Shown: positions 1 through 6,736 of the stretch, one piece after another | Numbering within the stretch: the stretch's first letter is position 1 | Layout: every line of letters begins with the position of its first letter | The notes under the pieces: model-generated | Told to the model about the DNA's origin: nothing | The model's database searches: none | Seen by the model: only the letters and a program-made list of their open reading frames with translations | Translations under genes and position numbers: made by a program | DNA from: VGBK01 sp964548475 | Lineage (GTDB): Bacteria; Actinomycetota; Acidimicrobiia; Spongiisociales; UBA11373 | Length of the DNA stretch: 21,455 nucleotides | Reading direction: 5' to 3' | Assembly: GCA_964548475.1 (NCBI GenBank) | Contig: CAZJRF010000029.1 | Location: 1 to 21,455 of the forward strand

Positions 1-321
1 GCGTCACACAACAGGGCGTCGGACCGGTTCAGCCTGGAGATCTCCTGGAGGGTGGCCAGCGCCCGACAGAGCGTGGCGAAGCCCGTGCCGCGGGACGAAA
101 CGCCGTACTTCAGCACCAGGAAGTTCGGGAACCGCCGCGGCTGGTTCTGGCCCCTGACCCTCTTGGCCATCGGCGGCTTCATGCTGGCCCGCGACCTGGG
201 CCACCTCCCGCGCGGCTTCGCCCTGTGGCCGGTGGTGGTCATCGCCATCGGCATCGCCTTCGTCCTCGAGGCGGTGACCTCCGAACGCGGCCGCCGTTCC
301 CCATCCGAAACCGACGTCTGA
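1..321 (+). CDS. Small membrane protein, DUF5668/LiaF-like transmembrane region (5' end outside window)
   Basis: The frame is open from the first base, so the true start may lie upstream. Internal GTG codons at 52, 76 and 88 are possible starts; the one at 52 follows a GGAGG with almost no spacing. The protein ends in two hydrophobic helices split by a short charged turn (WFWPLTLLAIGGFMLARDLG, then a segment with LWPVVVIAIGIAFVLE) and a polar tail. The pattern 'GG-hLARDLG-h-LWPhhhhhIG' is typical of the small DUF5668/LiaF-type membrane domain. A role in envelope sensing is only a family-level guess. It lies 37 bp upstream of the ATPase gene on the same strand. Confidence 0.6.
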   Translation, partial: ASHNRASDRFSLEISWRVASARQSVAKPVPRDETPYFSTRKFGNRRGWFWPLTLLAIGGFMLARDLGHLPRGFALWPVVVIAIGIAFVLEAVTSERGRRSPSETDV

Positions 322-358
322 GCCGGGACGCTGCTCCCCCGGTACCATCCACCGCCGG

Positions 359-2866
359 ATGACCGCCCGCCCCGCTCCCGCCCCCGCCCTCACCGGACTG
401 AGCCGCGCCGAGGTGGCCGAGCGCGAGGCGGCTGGGCAGATAAACGCGATACCCACCGGGCCCAGCCGCACGGTGGCCCAGATCATCCGCTCCAACGTGC
501 TCACCCCCTTCAACCTTCTCCTCGGGGCCCTGCTGGTGCTGGTGCTGATCGTGGCTCCCATCCAGGACGCCCTCTTCGGCCTGGTGCTGGTAGCCAACTC
601 GGCCGTGGGGATCATCCAGGAGCTGCGGGCAAAGCAGACCCTGGACCGCCTGGCCGTACTCAGCGCCCCCCGCGCCACGGCGGTACGAGAGGGCCGGGAG
701 GTAACCATCCCCATGGACCAGGTAGTCCTCGACGATCTGCTGGTGTTGCTCTCCGGCGACCAGGTGGGAGTGGACGGCGAGGTGGTGCGCTCCGAGAGCC
801 TGGAGGTGAACGAGTCGCTATTGACCGGCGAGTCGGAACCAGTCCACAAGGGGGCGGGAGAGCAGGTGCTCTCCGGCTCTTTCGTCTCGGCGGGGAGCGG
901 CCTGTACCGGGCCACCCGGGTGGGGGCCGAGGCATACGCGGTCCGCCTGGCCGAGGAAGCCAAGCGGTTCACTCTGGTGCGCAGCGAACTGCGCAACGGC
1001 ATCAACCGCATCCTCAAGATCATCGCCTGGGTGATGGTCCCCACCGTCGTCCTGCTCGTCTGGAGCCAGATGAGCCTGGAGAGCCATCCCGGCGTGAAGG
1101 AGGCCCTGCGGGGCACGGTGGCCGGCATCGTGGCCATGGTCCCCGAAGGCCTGGTGCTACTTACCTCGGTGGCCTTCGCGGTGGGAGTGGTGCGGCTGGG
1201 GCGGCGCCGCGTCCTGGTGCAGGAACTGCCGGCGGTGGAGGGCCTGGCCCGGGTTGACGTGATCTGCTTCGACAAGACCGGCACCCTGACCGAGGGCCGG
1301 CTGGCGGTGGAGTCGGTGGAGGCGCTCGACGAGCGCTATGACCCGGCTGAGGCCCTCGGTGCGTTGGCCGCCGCCGACCCCAACCCCAACGCCACCATGC
1401 AGGCCATCGTCGAGGCCTACCCCGAGCCGGCCGGATGGCTGCCCACGGCCACCGTGCCCTTCTCCTCGGCTCGCAAGTGGAGCGGGGCTTCCTTCGGCAG
1501 CTCCGGGTCCTGGGTGCTGGGGGCGCCCGAGCTGATGCTCCCCGACGACCCGCTGGTGGTGGCCTCGATGCAGGAAGCCGCTTCCCGGGGCAGGCGGGTG
1601 CTGCTCCTGGCCCGGTCGGCCGGCCCGCTCGACGGCGAGGTACTTCCCGGTGACCTGGAAGCGGTGGCCCTGGTCGGGCTCACCGACCGCGTCCGCGAGG
1701 ACGCCGCCCGCACCCTGGAGTACTTCGCCCGCCAAGGGGTGGCCGCCAAGGTGATCTCCGGCGACAACCCTCAGACGGTGGCCGCCATCGCCCAGCAGGT
1801 CGGGCTGGCCGGCGCCGACCGGGTGGTGGATGCCCGCACCCTTCCCGAGGAGGGCCCGGGACTGGCCGACGCCCTGGAGCAGGGCACCATCTTCGGGCGA
1901 GTGACCCCCCACCAGAAGCGGGCCATGGTGGCGGCCCTGCAGTCCCGGGGCCACGTGGTGGCCATGACCGGCGACGGGGTCAACGACGTCCTGGCCCTCA
2001 AGGACTCCGACATCGGCATCGCCATGGGCTCGGGGGCGCCCGCCTCCCGGGCGGTGGCCCAGCTGGTGCTGCTCGACGGCTCGTTCGACACCCTGCCTTC
2101 GGTGGTGGCCGAGGGGCGGCGGGTGATCTCCAACATCGAACGGGTCGCCAACCTGTTCCTAACCAAGACGGTCTACGCCTTCCTGCTCGCCATCCTGGTA
2201 GGCGTGTTCGCTCGTCCCTTCCCCTTCGTCCCCCGGCACCTGACGATCGTGGGCTCGCTGACCATCGGCATCCCCGCCTTCTTCCTGGCCCTGGCCCCCT
2301 CCGCCGCCCGGGCGCGCACCGGGTTTGTGCGGCGGGTGGTGAGCTTCGCCTTCCCGGTGGGGACGCTGGCGGCGGTAGCCACCTACAGCGCGTACGAGCT
2401 GGCCATCTACGAGAAAGTCGTGCTCATCGAAGCCCGCACCCTGGCCACCCTGGTGCTGCTCTCCATAGGCCTTTTCGCCCTCATCATCAACGCTCGCCCG
2501 CTGACCCCGCTGCGGCGGCTGCTCATCGGGGGCATGGCCGCGGCCTTCCTGATCGTGCTCGCCGGCGATTGGCTGCGGGAGTTCTTCGAGCTCGAGATGC
2601 CCCCGCTGGTGGTGCTCCTGGCCGGGGTGGGCATCGTCGGCCTCACCGGCGGGATCCTGTACGGGTCACTGCGGGCGGTGGGCTGGATCCAGCAGATGCC
2701 CGGGCTCCTTCGCGCCCCGGCCGGTGAAAGCGGGCTCTGGCCGGTGCTGCGGCAAGTGGCCACCGACCTGGGCGAGCGGGCCCGGCGCATCGGTGAGCCG
2801 CTCGACCCCGGAGACGGTCGCCCTCCCGCGGGCCGGCCGCCCTCCGGCCCACCCGGTGATGGGTAG
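359..2866 (+). CDS. ctpE: Cation-translocating P-type ATPase, CtpE type
   Basis: An integral membrane P-type ATPase of 835 residues. Actuator motif TGES is at 156-159, the M4 PEGL motif at 262-265, the phosphorylated aspartate at D305 in DKTGTLT, the nucleotide-binding KWSG at 373-376, and the hinge TGDGVND at 537-543. The N-terminus (TGLSRAEVAEREAAGQIN) and the ELRNGINRIL and VQELPAVEGLARVDV segments closely resemble mycobacterial CtpE, described as a calcium uptake ATPase. No N-terminal heavy-metal-binding CxxC domain is present, which argues against a copper or zinc exporter. The last ~30 residues are a Pro/Gly-rich tail beyond the usual family end. No ribosome site precedes the ATG; TACCAT at 343-348 could be the -10 box of a nearly leaderless transcript. 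The substrate assignment is by family only. Confidence 0.92.
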   Translation: MTARPAPAPALTGLSRAEVAEREAAGQINAIPTGPSRTVAQIIRSNVLTPFNLLLGALLVLVLIVAPIQDALFGLVLVANSAVGIIQELRAKQTLDRLAVLSAPRATAVREGREVTIPMDQVVLDDLLVLLSGDQVGVDGEVVRSESLEVNESLLTGESEPVHKGAGEQVLSGSFVSAGSGLYRATRVGAEAYAVRLAEEAKRFTLVRSELRNGINRILKIIAWVMVPTVVLLVWSQMSLESHPGVKEALRGTVAGIVAMVPEGLVLLTSVAFAVGVVRLGRRRVLVQELPAVEGLARVDVICFDKTGTLTEGRLAVESVEALDERYDPAEALGALAAADPNPNATMQAIVEAYPEPAGWLPTATVPFSSARKWSGASFGSSGSWVLGAPELMLPDDPLVVASMQEAASRGRRVLLLARSAGPLDGEVLPGDLEAVALVGLTDRVREDAARTLEYFARQGVAAKVISGDNPQTVAAIAQQVGLAGADRVVDARTLPEEGPGLADALEQGTIFGRVTPHQKRAMVAALQSRGHVVAMTGDGVNDVLALKDSDIGIAMGSGAPASRAVAQLVLLDGSFDTLPSVVAEGRRVISNIERVANLFLTKTVYAFLLAILVGVFARPFPFVPRHLTIVGSLTIGIPAFFLALAPSAARARTGFVRRVVSFAFPVGTLAAVATYSAYELAIYEKVVLIEARTLATLVLLSIGLFALIINARPLTPLRRLLIGGMAAAFLIVLAGDWLREFFELEMPPLVVLLAGVGIVGLTGGILYGSLRAVGWIQQMPGLLRAPAGESGLWPVLRQVATDLGERARRIGEPLDPGDGRPPAGRPPSGPPGDG

Positions 2867-2899
2867 CCGCCCGGCCCCCGTTACGATGCTTCTGGACTC

Positions 2900-3493
2900 A
2901 TGACCCTCGACCAGCGCATCATCACCATCAGCCAGGCGGCCCAACAGCGCATCCTGGACATCCGGTCCGAGGAGCCCGACGCCACGGATCGCGCTCTGTG
3001 GGTGGCCATCGACGGTCGCCGCGGCCCGGCCTACGCCTACGACCTGTACTTCGTGCGGACGGCGGAGGTGGATGATGCGGTCACTGTGGAGCAGCACGGC
3101 GACCTGCCGGTTGCCATCCCCGCCGCCAGCATCGACGGCCTGCGCGGCGCCACCCTGCACTTCGACGGGCGCGGCCTCAGCATGGAGAATCCCAACCGCC
3201 CGCCGCCCGAGCCCTGGTGGCCGGGCGAGGACGCTTCCTTCGAGGAGCGGGTGGAGGCGGTGCTGGAGCACGAGATCAACCCGGCCATCGCCGGCCACGG
3301 GGGCTGGGTGCAGCTGGTGGAGATCGAGGGCAACGACGTGCACCTCAGCCTGGGCGGGGGCTGCCAGGGCTGCGGCCTGGCTCAGGTCACCCTGCGCCAG
3401 AGCATCGAGGTGGGCCTGCGCAACTGGGTGCCGGAGATCGGCGAGGTGCTCGACGTCACCGACCACGCCTCCGGCGAGAGCCCCTACTACTAG
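2900..3493 (+). CDS. NfuA-like NifU-domain Fe-S cluster carrier
   Basis: A 197-residue protein, about the length of E. coli NfuA. Residues 1-100 look like a HesB/A-type scaffold domain without any cysteine, as in NfuA, where this half is degenerate. Residues ~115-195 form the NifU C-terminal domain with the cluster-binding CxxC in GGGCQGCG (C155, C158), the only cysteines in the protein. Two chains would share a 4Fe-4S cluster for delivery to apo-enzymes; the window holds two radical SAM enzymes that need such clusters, though no direct link is shown. No Shine-Dalgarno is visible; TACGAT at 2882-2887 may be a -10 box giving a very short leader. The stop codon is 1 bp from the stop of the convergent HAD gene. 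Confidence 0.88.
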   Translation: MTLDQRIITISQAAQQRILDIRSEEPDATDRALWVAIDGRRGPAYAYDLYFVRTAEVDDAVTVEQHGDLPVAIPAASIDGLRGATLHFDGRGLSMENPNRPPPEPWWPGEDASFEERVEAVLEHEINPAIAGHGGWVQLVEIEGNDVHLSLGGGCQGCGLAQVTLRQSIEVGLRNWVPEIGEVLDVTDHASGESPYY

Positions 3494-3494
3494 C

Positions 3495-4439
3495 TCACAC
3501 GTGCCCCGGGGGGTTGGGGATGTCGGAGAAGGCCCGGTGCCGGGCTTCGACAATCTCCGAGGCGATCTGATCGAGCGAGTCCATCAGCCACAGGTAGGCC
3601 GCCTTGCCGGGCCGGAAGTCGGCCTCGGCCATTCCCTGGATGCGGCCCTGCTCCTGCAGGTCCTTCACCTGGCGGAAGTTGTTGCGGGGCTCGGTGGTGT
3701 ACACCCCGAGCGTCTTGCCCCCCCGCTGGTTGAGCAGTGAGAAGACCGGGACGTCGCTGGGCCCGTCGGCGATGTACACCATGTGCCGGATGGGCACCCG
3801 GCGCTGTTCCTCGGACATGCGGGCGTTCACGTCGATGGAGGGATTGCGATTGACCCCCTTGTTGATCTCGAACACCGCCCGGGTCTTGGTGGTGTTGTCG
3901 ATCATGTAGCCGATGCGGCTGATGGGCTGCGACTCCTGGTCGATGTCCAGCCGGCCCAGGTAGCCGGGAGGGGCCGGCACTTCCAGGAAAGTGTTGGCCC
4001 AGACGCCGTCGAGCTGGGGGGCAATGCAGGATCCCTCGATCATCTCGCGGATGCCGGTGGAGGCCACGTAGTGCTCGACGCTGATGCCGTGGCCGCCGAA
4101 GTGCTCCTCCACGTGGCGCCGGGTGGCCTCGAGAAACTCGGGGATGCCCGGGCTGGGCACTAGCCGACCGCCCAGTTCCCGCAGGCGGACATTGGTAAGG
4201 CCGGTGAAGATGCCGACCTCCACGTAGGTGAGGATGTGATGCAGGTAGGCGGCGTCGCGCGAGATGATCTCTCCCCGGGCCCGGTAGTACTCAGGGAGCT
4301 TCTCGACCTCGCCCCAGAAGACGTCGGCATCCACCCCGTACTCGGCGAAGAGAGGCTCCTGCTGGTTGCCCGGGATCAGGGTCCGGTCGAAGTCCCAGAT
4401 GAAGGCAATCACCGTTTGGGTGTAGAGAGGCACGGGCAT
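3495..4439 (-). CDS. HAD superfamily phosphatase-like protein
   Basis: A 314-residue cytoplasmic protein with the full HAD set: motif I WDFDRT with nucleophile D16 and acid/base D18, motif II S127-T128 in VASTGI, a motif III lysine near K185, and motif IV ADGPSD with D225 and D229. The insert between motifs I and II is long and helical, as in phosphoserine-phosphatase-like HADs. The substrate cannot be read from sequence; a phosphomonoesterase is most likely. The start is an ATG 6 bp downstream of the stop of the preceding minus-strand gene, so the two form an operon. It converges on the NifU-domain gene with no room for a separate terminator. Confidence 0.85.
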   Translation of the reverse strand: MPVPLYTQTVIAFIWDFDRTLIPGNQQEPLFAEYGVDADVFWGEVEKLPEYYRARGEIISRDAAYLHHILTYVEVGIFTGLTNVRLRELGGRLVPSPGIPEFLEATRRHVEEHFGGHGISVEHYVASTGIREMIEGSCIAPQLDGVWANTFLEVPAPPGYLGRLDIDQESQPISRIGYMIDNTTKTRAVFEINKGVNRNPSIDVNARMSEEQRRVPIRHMVYIADGPSDVPVFSLLNQRGGKTLGVYTTEPRNNFRQVKDLQEQGRIQGMAEADFRPGKAAYLWLMDSLDQIASEIVEARHRAFSDIPNPPGHV

Positions 4440-4445
4440 CGCCCG

Positions 4446-4820
4446 TCAGGGTACTTCAGGCGCTCCGAAGCAGACGTCATCGTCGGAGCCCAACCACCAG
4501 GGCTGCAGGCGAGCGGGCACCCCGCGCAGCAGGCGATGGGCCTCGCCCACCAGGCAGGTGGGCACCAGCAGGCTCACTTCCCAGCCGGCCGCGGCCAGTT
4601 GGCGCACCGCCTCGGCAGCGGTGGGGAGGCCTTCACCGACCACACACTCGATGGTGCCGCAGTCGGCGGCCAGCACCGCCGCGCCGTCCGCCTCCTCAAC
4701 CCCGGAGGCCTCGGCCAGGGGAAGCTCGACGACCGTGCAGCCCAGCCGGGCGTAACCCCGAGCCACCTCGGTCGCCACCCGGCCCCGCAACGCAGTGGGC
4801 AAGTCTGCCGCCAGCACCAT
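4446..4820 (-). CDS. Small conserved-looking protein of unknown function
   Basis: I chose the ATG at 4820 because a strong GGGAGGCGGGA lies just upstream; the frame stays open further 5' but that extension is low-complexity Pro/Gly/Arg. The 124-residue product has an alternating alpha/beta look (MVLAADLPTALRGRVATEVA, then VVELPL, VLAADCGTIECVVGEG, VSLLVPT). This hints at a small Rossmann-like fold, but I recognise no family. It has four cysteines without a metal-site spacing. GC-rich third positions support coding. It is the first gene of a two-gene operon with the HAD protein, so it may be functionally tied to it. Confidence 0.6.
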   Translation of the reverse strand: MVLAADLPTALRGRVATEVARGYARLGCTVVELPLAEASGVEEADGAAVLAADCGTIECVVGEGLPTAAEAVRQLAAAGWEVSLLVPTCLVGEAHRLLRGVPARLQPWWLGSDDDVCFGAPEVP

Positions 4821-4985
4821 TCCCGCCTCCCGGCTGCTTACAGCTTTGTAGTTTAGCCGCCGGGCCCGACACGAATCAGGGGTGAGGGTCCCCCCGCCGT
4901 CGGGCCGGTCACAGGACAGGTGACAGAAGGCACAGCCCGGACCCTTCCGCCTACCCCCTCCGCTCCCGGCTCCGCCGGTCGCGCC

Positions 4986-5024
4986 CCCTCCCCCGCGCCA
5001 GCGGGGGAGGGCGGGGGGAGGGGG
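4986..5024. other. Hairpin overlapping a G-quadruplex motif in the divergent spacer
   Basis: CCCTCCCCCGC at 4986-4996 and GCGGGGGAGGG at 5001-5011 form a perfect 11-bp stem with a 4-base loop. The right arm is also part of four G-runs (5003-5007, 5009-5011, 5013-5018, 5020-5024) separated by single bases, a textbook G-quadruplex pattern on the + strand. The two structures share bases 5003-5011 and so exclude each other. The element sits between the divergent starts at 4820 (-) and 5065 (+). Pattern seen directly; any function is inference. Confidence 0.6.
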
Positions 5025-5064
5025 CTTCCGCTGGTTCCGCCCCCGCGAGGGAGACATTGATAGA

Positions 5065-5553
5065 GTGACGGTGCACGAGGCGATGAGCGAGTTCGAGGTC
5101 CGCGCCGTAGAGGCCGAGGCGGTTCGTCCGCTGCGCCGGGCATTGCTGCGGCCGCACCAGCGGGTCGATGAGCTCGTCTACCCGGGGGACCACCACCCCG
5201 GGGCCCTACACGTCGGGGCCTACCGCCACGGGCACCTGGTGGGCATCGCCACCATCATCCCTCGCCCCATGCCGGGCAGGCGCGAGCGGCAGGCCTGGCA
5301 GGTTCGGGGCATGGCGGTGGAACATGGACAGCGCGGCTACGGGCTGGGGGGCATGCTGCTGGAGGCGTGCGTGGCTCACGCCGCCGACCGCGGGGGACGC
5401 CTGGTGTGGTGCAACGCCCGGGCCGGCTCATTCGGCTTCTACCACCACTACGGCTTCCATCGCGACGGCGATCCCTTCGAGTTGCCCGACATCGGCGCCC
5501 ACTACCGCATGTACCGGGCCATTGACCCGGCCGCCTCTGCCGGCCCCGAGTAG
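5065..5553 (+). CDS. GNAT family N-acetyltransferase
   Basis: A 162-residue single-domain acetyltransferase. The acetyl-CoA pyrophosphate loop is QRGYGLG at 89-95, following strand 'RGMAVE', and the C-terminal GNAT strand-helix signature is GFYHHYGFH at 124-132. The acceptor substrate is unknown; the fold acts in the cytoplasm on small amines or protein N-termini. GTG at 5065 has GGGAGA about 12 bases upstream; ATG at 5083 is an alternative start that loses only six residues. The gene is preceded by the hairpin/G-quadruplex element and followed 66 bp later by the FMN reductase on the same strand. Confidence 0.85.
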   Translation: MTVHEAMSEFEVRAVEAEAVRPLRRALLRPHQRVDELVYPGDHHPGALHVGAYRHGHLVGIATIIPRPMPGRRERQAWQVRGMAVEHGQRGYGLGGMLLEACVAHAADRGGRLVWCNARAGSFGFYHHYGFHRDGDPFELPDIGAHYRMYRAIDPAASAGPE

Positions 5554-5619
5554 AGGGAGCGCGTTGGAATGAAGCCGCCGGACATCCGGTTGCGCTCCTC
5601 GTAGCAACCAGGGAGCCCT

Positions 5620-6177
5620 GTGACCGCCGCCATCCGAGTCCTCGCCATCTCCGGCAGCCTGCGCCGCGACTCCTTCAACACCGCCGCCCTGCGCTCGGCG
5701 GCCGCGCTGGCCCCCGAAGACATGAAGATCGAGGTGATCACGCTCCACGGCATCCCCAACTTCGACGCCGACCTGGAGGAGGGACCGGGGCCGCCTCCGG
5801 CGGTGGAGCGGTTGAAGGAGGCGATTGCCGGTGCCGACGCCCTGCTCATCGCGACGCCGGAATACAACCGGTCGATCCCGGGAGTCCTCAAAAACGCCCT
5901 CGACTGGGCCTCCCGAGGCGGGGGCGCCTCACCCCTCTGGGGGAAGACGGCGGCCATTCTCGGGGCCGGCGGCCGCTTCGGGACGGTGTCGGCGCAGGCT
6001 CACCTTCGTCAGATCCTGCAGCGCAGCCATATGCGCCTCGTTGACCGGCCCGAGGTGATGATCGACCAGGCCGCGGACCGCTTCGACGATCGAGGAGGGC
6101 TGACCGACGAGCGCTTCCGGAGCCAGATCCAACGGCTTCTCGATGCGCTGCGCGAGGAGGTGGTTCGAAGCAGGTGA
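5620..6177 (+). CDS. NADPH-dependent FMN reductase (ChrR/YieF-type flavodoxin-like quinone reductase)
   Basis: A 185-residue flavodoxin-fold protein. The FMN phosphate loop is GSLRRDSFN at 12-20 and the flavin-ring loop is TPEYNRSIPG at 79-88, followed by LKNALDW at 90-96, a set diagnostic of the NADPH-dependent FMN reductase family that reduces quinones, azo dyes or chromate. The GTG start has GGGAG five bases upstream. The C-terminal helix is full length. It probably works as a cytosolic redox-defence enzyme. A GC-rich hairpin (6190-6209) follows the stop. Confidence 0.9.
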   Translation: MTAAIRVLAISGSLRRDSFNTAALRSAAALAPEDMKIEVITLHGIPNFDADLEEGPGPPPAVERLKEAIAGADALLIATPEYNRSIPGVLKNALDWASRGGGASPLWGKTAAILGAGGRFGTVSAQAHLRQILQRSHMRLVDRPEVMIDQAADRFDDRGGLTDERFRSQIQRLLDALREEVVRSR

Positions 6178-6189
6178 CGGCTGGCCTCC

Positions 6190-6209
6190 CCGGGCGCGGA
6201 CAGGCCCGG
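6190..6209 (+). terminator. Possible hairpin terminator after the FMN reductase
   Basis: CCGGGC (6190-6195) and GCCCGG (6204-6209) form a 6-bp stem with an 8-base loop, 12 bp past the stop. There is no T-run, so it would be an actinobacterial U-less terminator at best. Confidence 0.3.
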
Positions 6210-6291
6210 AGACACTTCGGCGTCGTCGCCGCCGTGAGCGGACCTTCTCACGGATCTCCGGGCCCGGTGGTCCGGGTTGGAGTCGCCACCA

Positions 6292-6334
6292 TCCCGGGTA
6301 TCACCCCGGGAGCGGCCACCCCTGTGATGGCCGC
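6292..6334 (-). terminator. Tandem hairpins directly after the 14-codon reading frame
   Basis: Two perfect 7-bp stems lie back to back. GCGGCCA (6312-6318) pairs with TGGCCGC (6328-6334), and TCCCGGG (6292-6298) pairs with CCCGGGA (6305-6311). On the minus strand the first stem begins at the stop codon of the small frame at 6334-6378. This is where a transcription end would be expected, although no T-run follows. Confidence 0.4.
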
Positions 6335-6378
6335 TAGCGCCCGGCCACCTCCGAGGTCCGATGAATACTGCCAATCAC
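6334..6378 (-). CDS. Candidate 14-residue small protein with a near-perfect anti-16S ribosome site
   Basis: GTG at 6376-6378 opens a 14-codon frame (VIGSIHRTSEVAGR) ending in TAG. Ten bases upstream on the minus strand is GGAGG, inside a 16-base block (6383-6398) complementary to the 3' end of 16S rRNA if one G:U pair is allowed. An in-frame ATG at 6411 would give 25 residues but would bury the ribosome site inside the gene. Tandem hairpins start at the stop codon. No longer gene lies downstream on this strand, so it does not look like a classical attenuator leader. I recognise no homologue; it could be a real small protein, a decoy for ribosomes or chance. Confidence 0.35.
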   Translation of the reverse strand: MIGSIHRTSEVAGR

Positions 6379-6382
6379 TGTT

Positions 6383-6398
6383 GGACCACCTCCTTTCT
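6383..6398 (-). promoter_or_regulatory. Extended Shine-Dalgarno complementary to the 16S rRNA tail
   Basis: The minus strand reads AGAAAGGAGGTGGTCC. This pairs along its full length with the conserved 16S 3' end (GGAUCACCUCCUUUCU), with one G:U wobble. Most Shine-Dalgarno sites in this window match only 4-6 bases. It serves the GTG at 6378. Confidence 0.55.
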
Positions 6399-6455
6399 CC
6401 GTTGCCGACATAGTGCCACAACGCAGCGGAAAAAGGGAACGCCGGCGGCCCGGGA

Positions 6456-6638
6456 TCAGGCCTTGGGCGGGGGCACGGGCACCCGGGCCGGCTCCGGCCG
6501 GGGCTGGAAGTGCCGCCAGCAGTAGTCGTTCTTGTTGTAGCGGGAGATCACCGTGGTGCACCCGGGATGGGCACACTGCCGGCCCGCGTCGTAGACACGC
6601 TTGGGCCGGCGGCCCGCCACCTGCTTGATGGAACTCAC
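6456..6638 (-). CDS. Small zinc-binding protein (C-x4-C-x12-C-x2-H)
   Basis: A 60-residue protein with a basic N-terminus (GRRPKRVYD) and one compact putative zinc site: C22, C27, C40 and H43, in CAHPGCTTVISRYN followed by DYCWRH. The motif 'C-HPGC-T-hSRYN-x-C-x2-H' resembles, from memory, short uncharacterised actinobacterial proteins. The C-terminus is proline-rich. The GTG at 6638 has no usable ribosome site but stands 6 bases behind a -10-like CATGGT, so the message is probably leaderless. Basic residues plus a zinc knuckle suggest nucleic-acid binding, but this is inference. It is divergent from the alcohol dehydrogenase and upstream of the tiny frame at 6378. Confidence 0.65.
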   Translation of the reverse strand: MSSIKQVAGRRPKRVYDAGRQCAHPGCTTVISRYNKNDYCWRHFQPRPEPARVPVPPPKA

Positions 6639-6673
6639 CCCTTTACCATGCCACAGCCGGCCGCTTATGGCAA
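6639..6673 (-). promoter_or_regulatory. Candidate promoter for the small zinc protein
   Basis: On the minus strand TTGCCA (6668-6673) and CATGGT (6645-6650) are separated by 17 bases, and six bases later comes the GTG start. The -35 matches 5 of 6 consensus bases; the -10 is weak. The spacing implies a leaderless transcript. Confidence 0.4.
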
Positions 6674-6736
6674 AGCGGAAACCGGCCCGGCATCGAGCAA
6701 ATCGCCCTCTCCGGGAGCCCCGGGTAGGGTGAGATT

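Noticed and set aside
4..1284. 426-codon minus-strand frame opposite ctpE
   Set aside because: Ser/Arg/Thr-rich mirror of a well-identified P-type ATPase; long antisense frames are expected at this GC content.
4821..5057. N-terminal extension of the small minus-strand protein ending at 4446
   Set aside because: Low-complexity Pro/Gly/Arg sequence running through the hairpin and G-run element; the ATG at 4820 has its own ribosome site.
6381..6398. Fragment of a 16S rRNA 3' end on the plus strand
   Set aside because: The match is confined to the anti-Shine-Dalgarno tail and no other rRNA sequence precedes it; it is better explained as a ribosome site on the minus strand.
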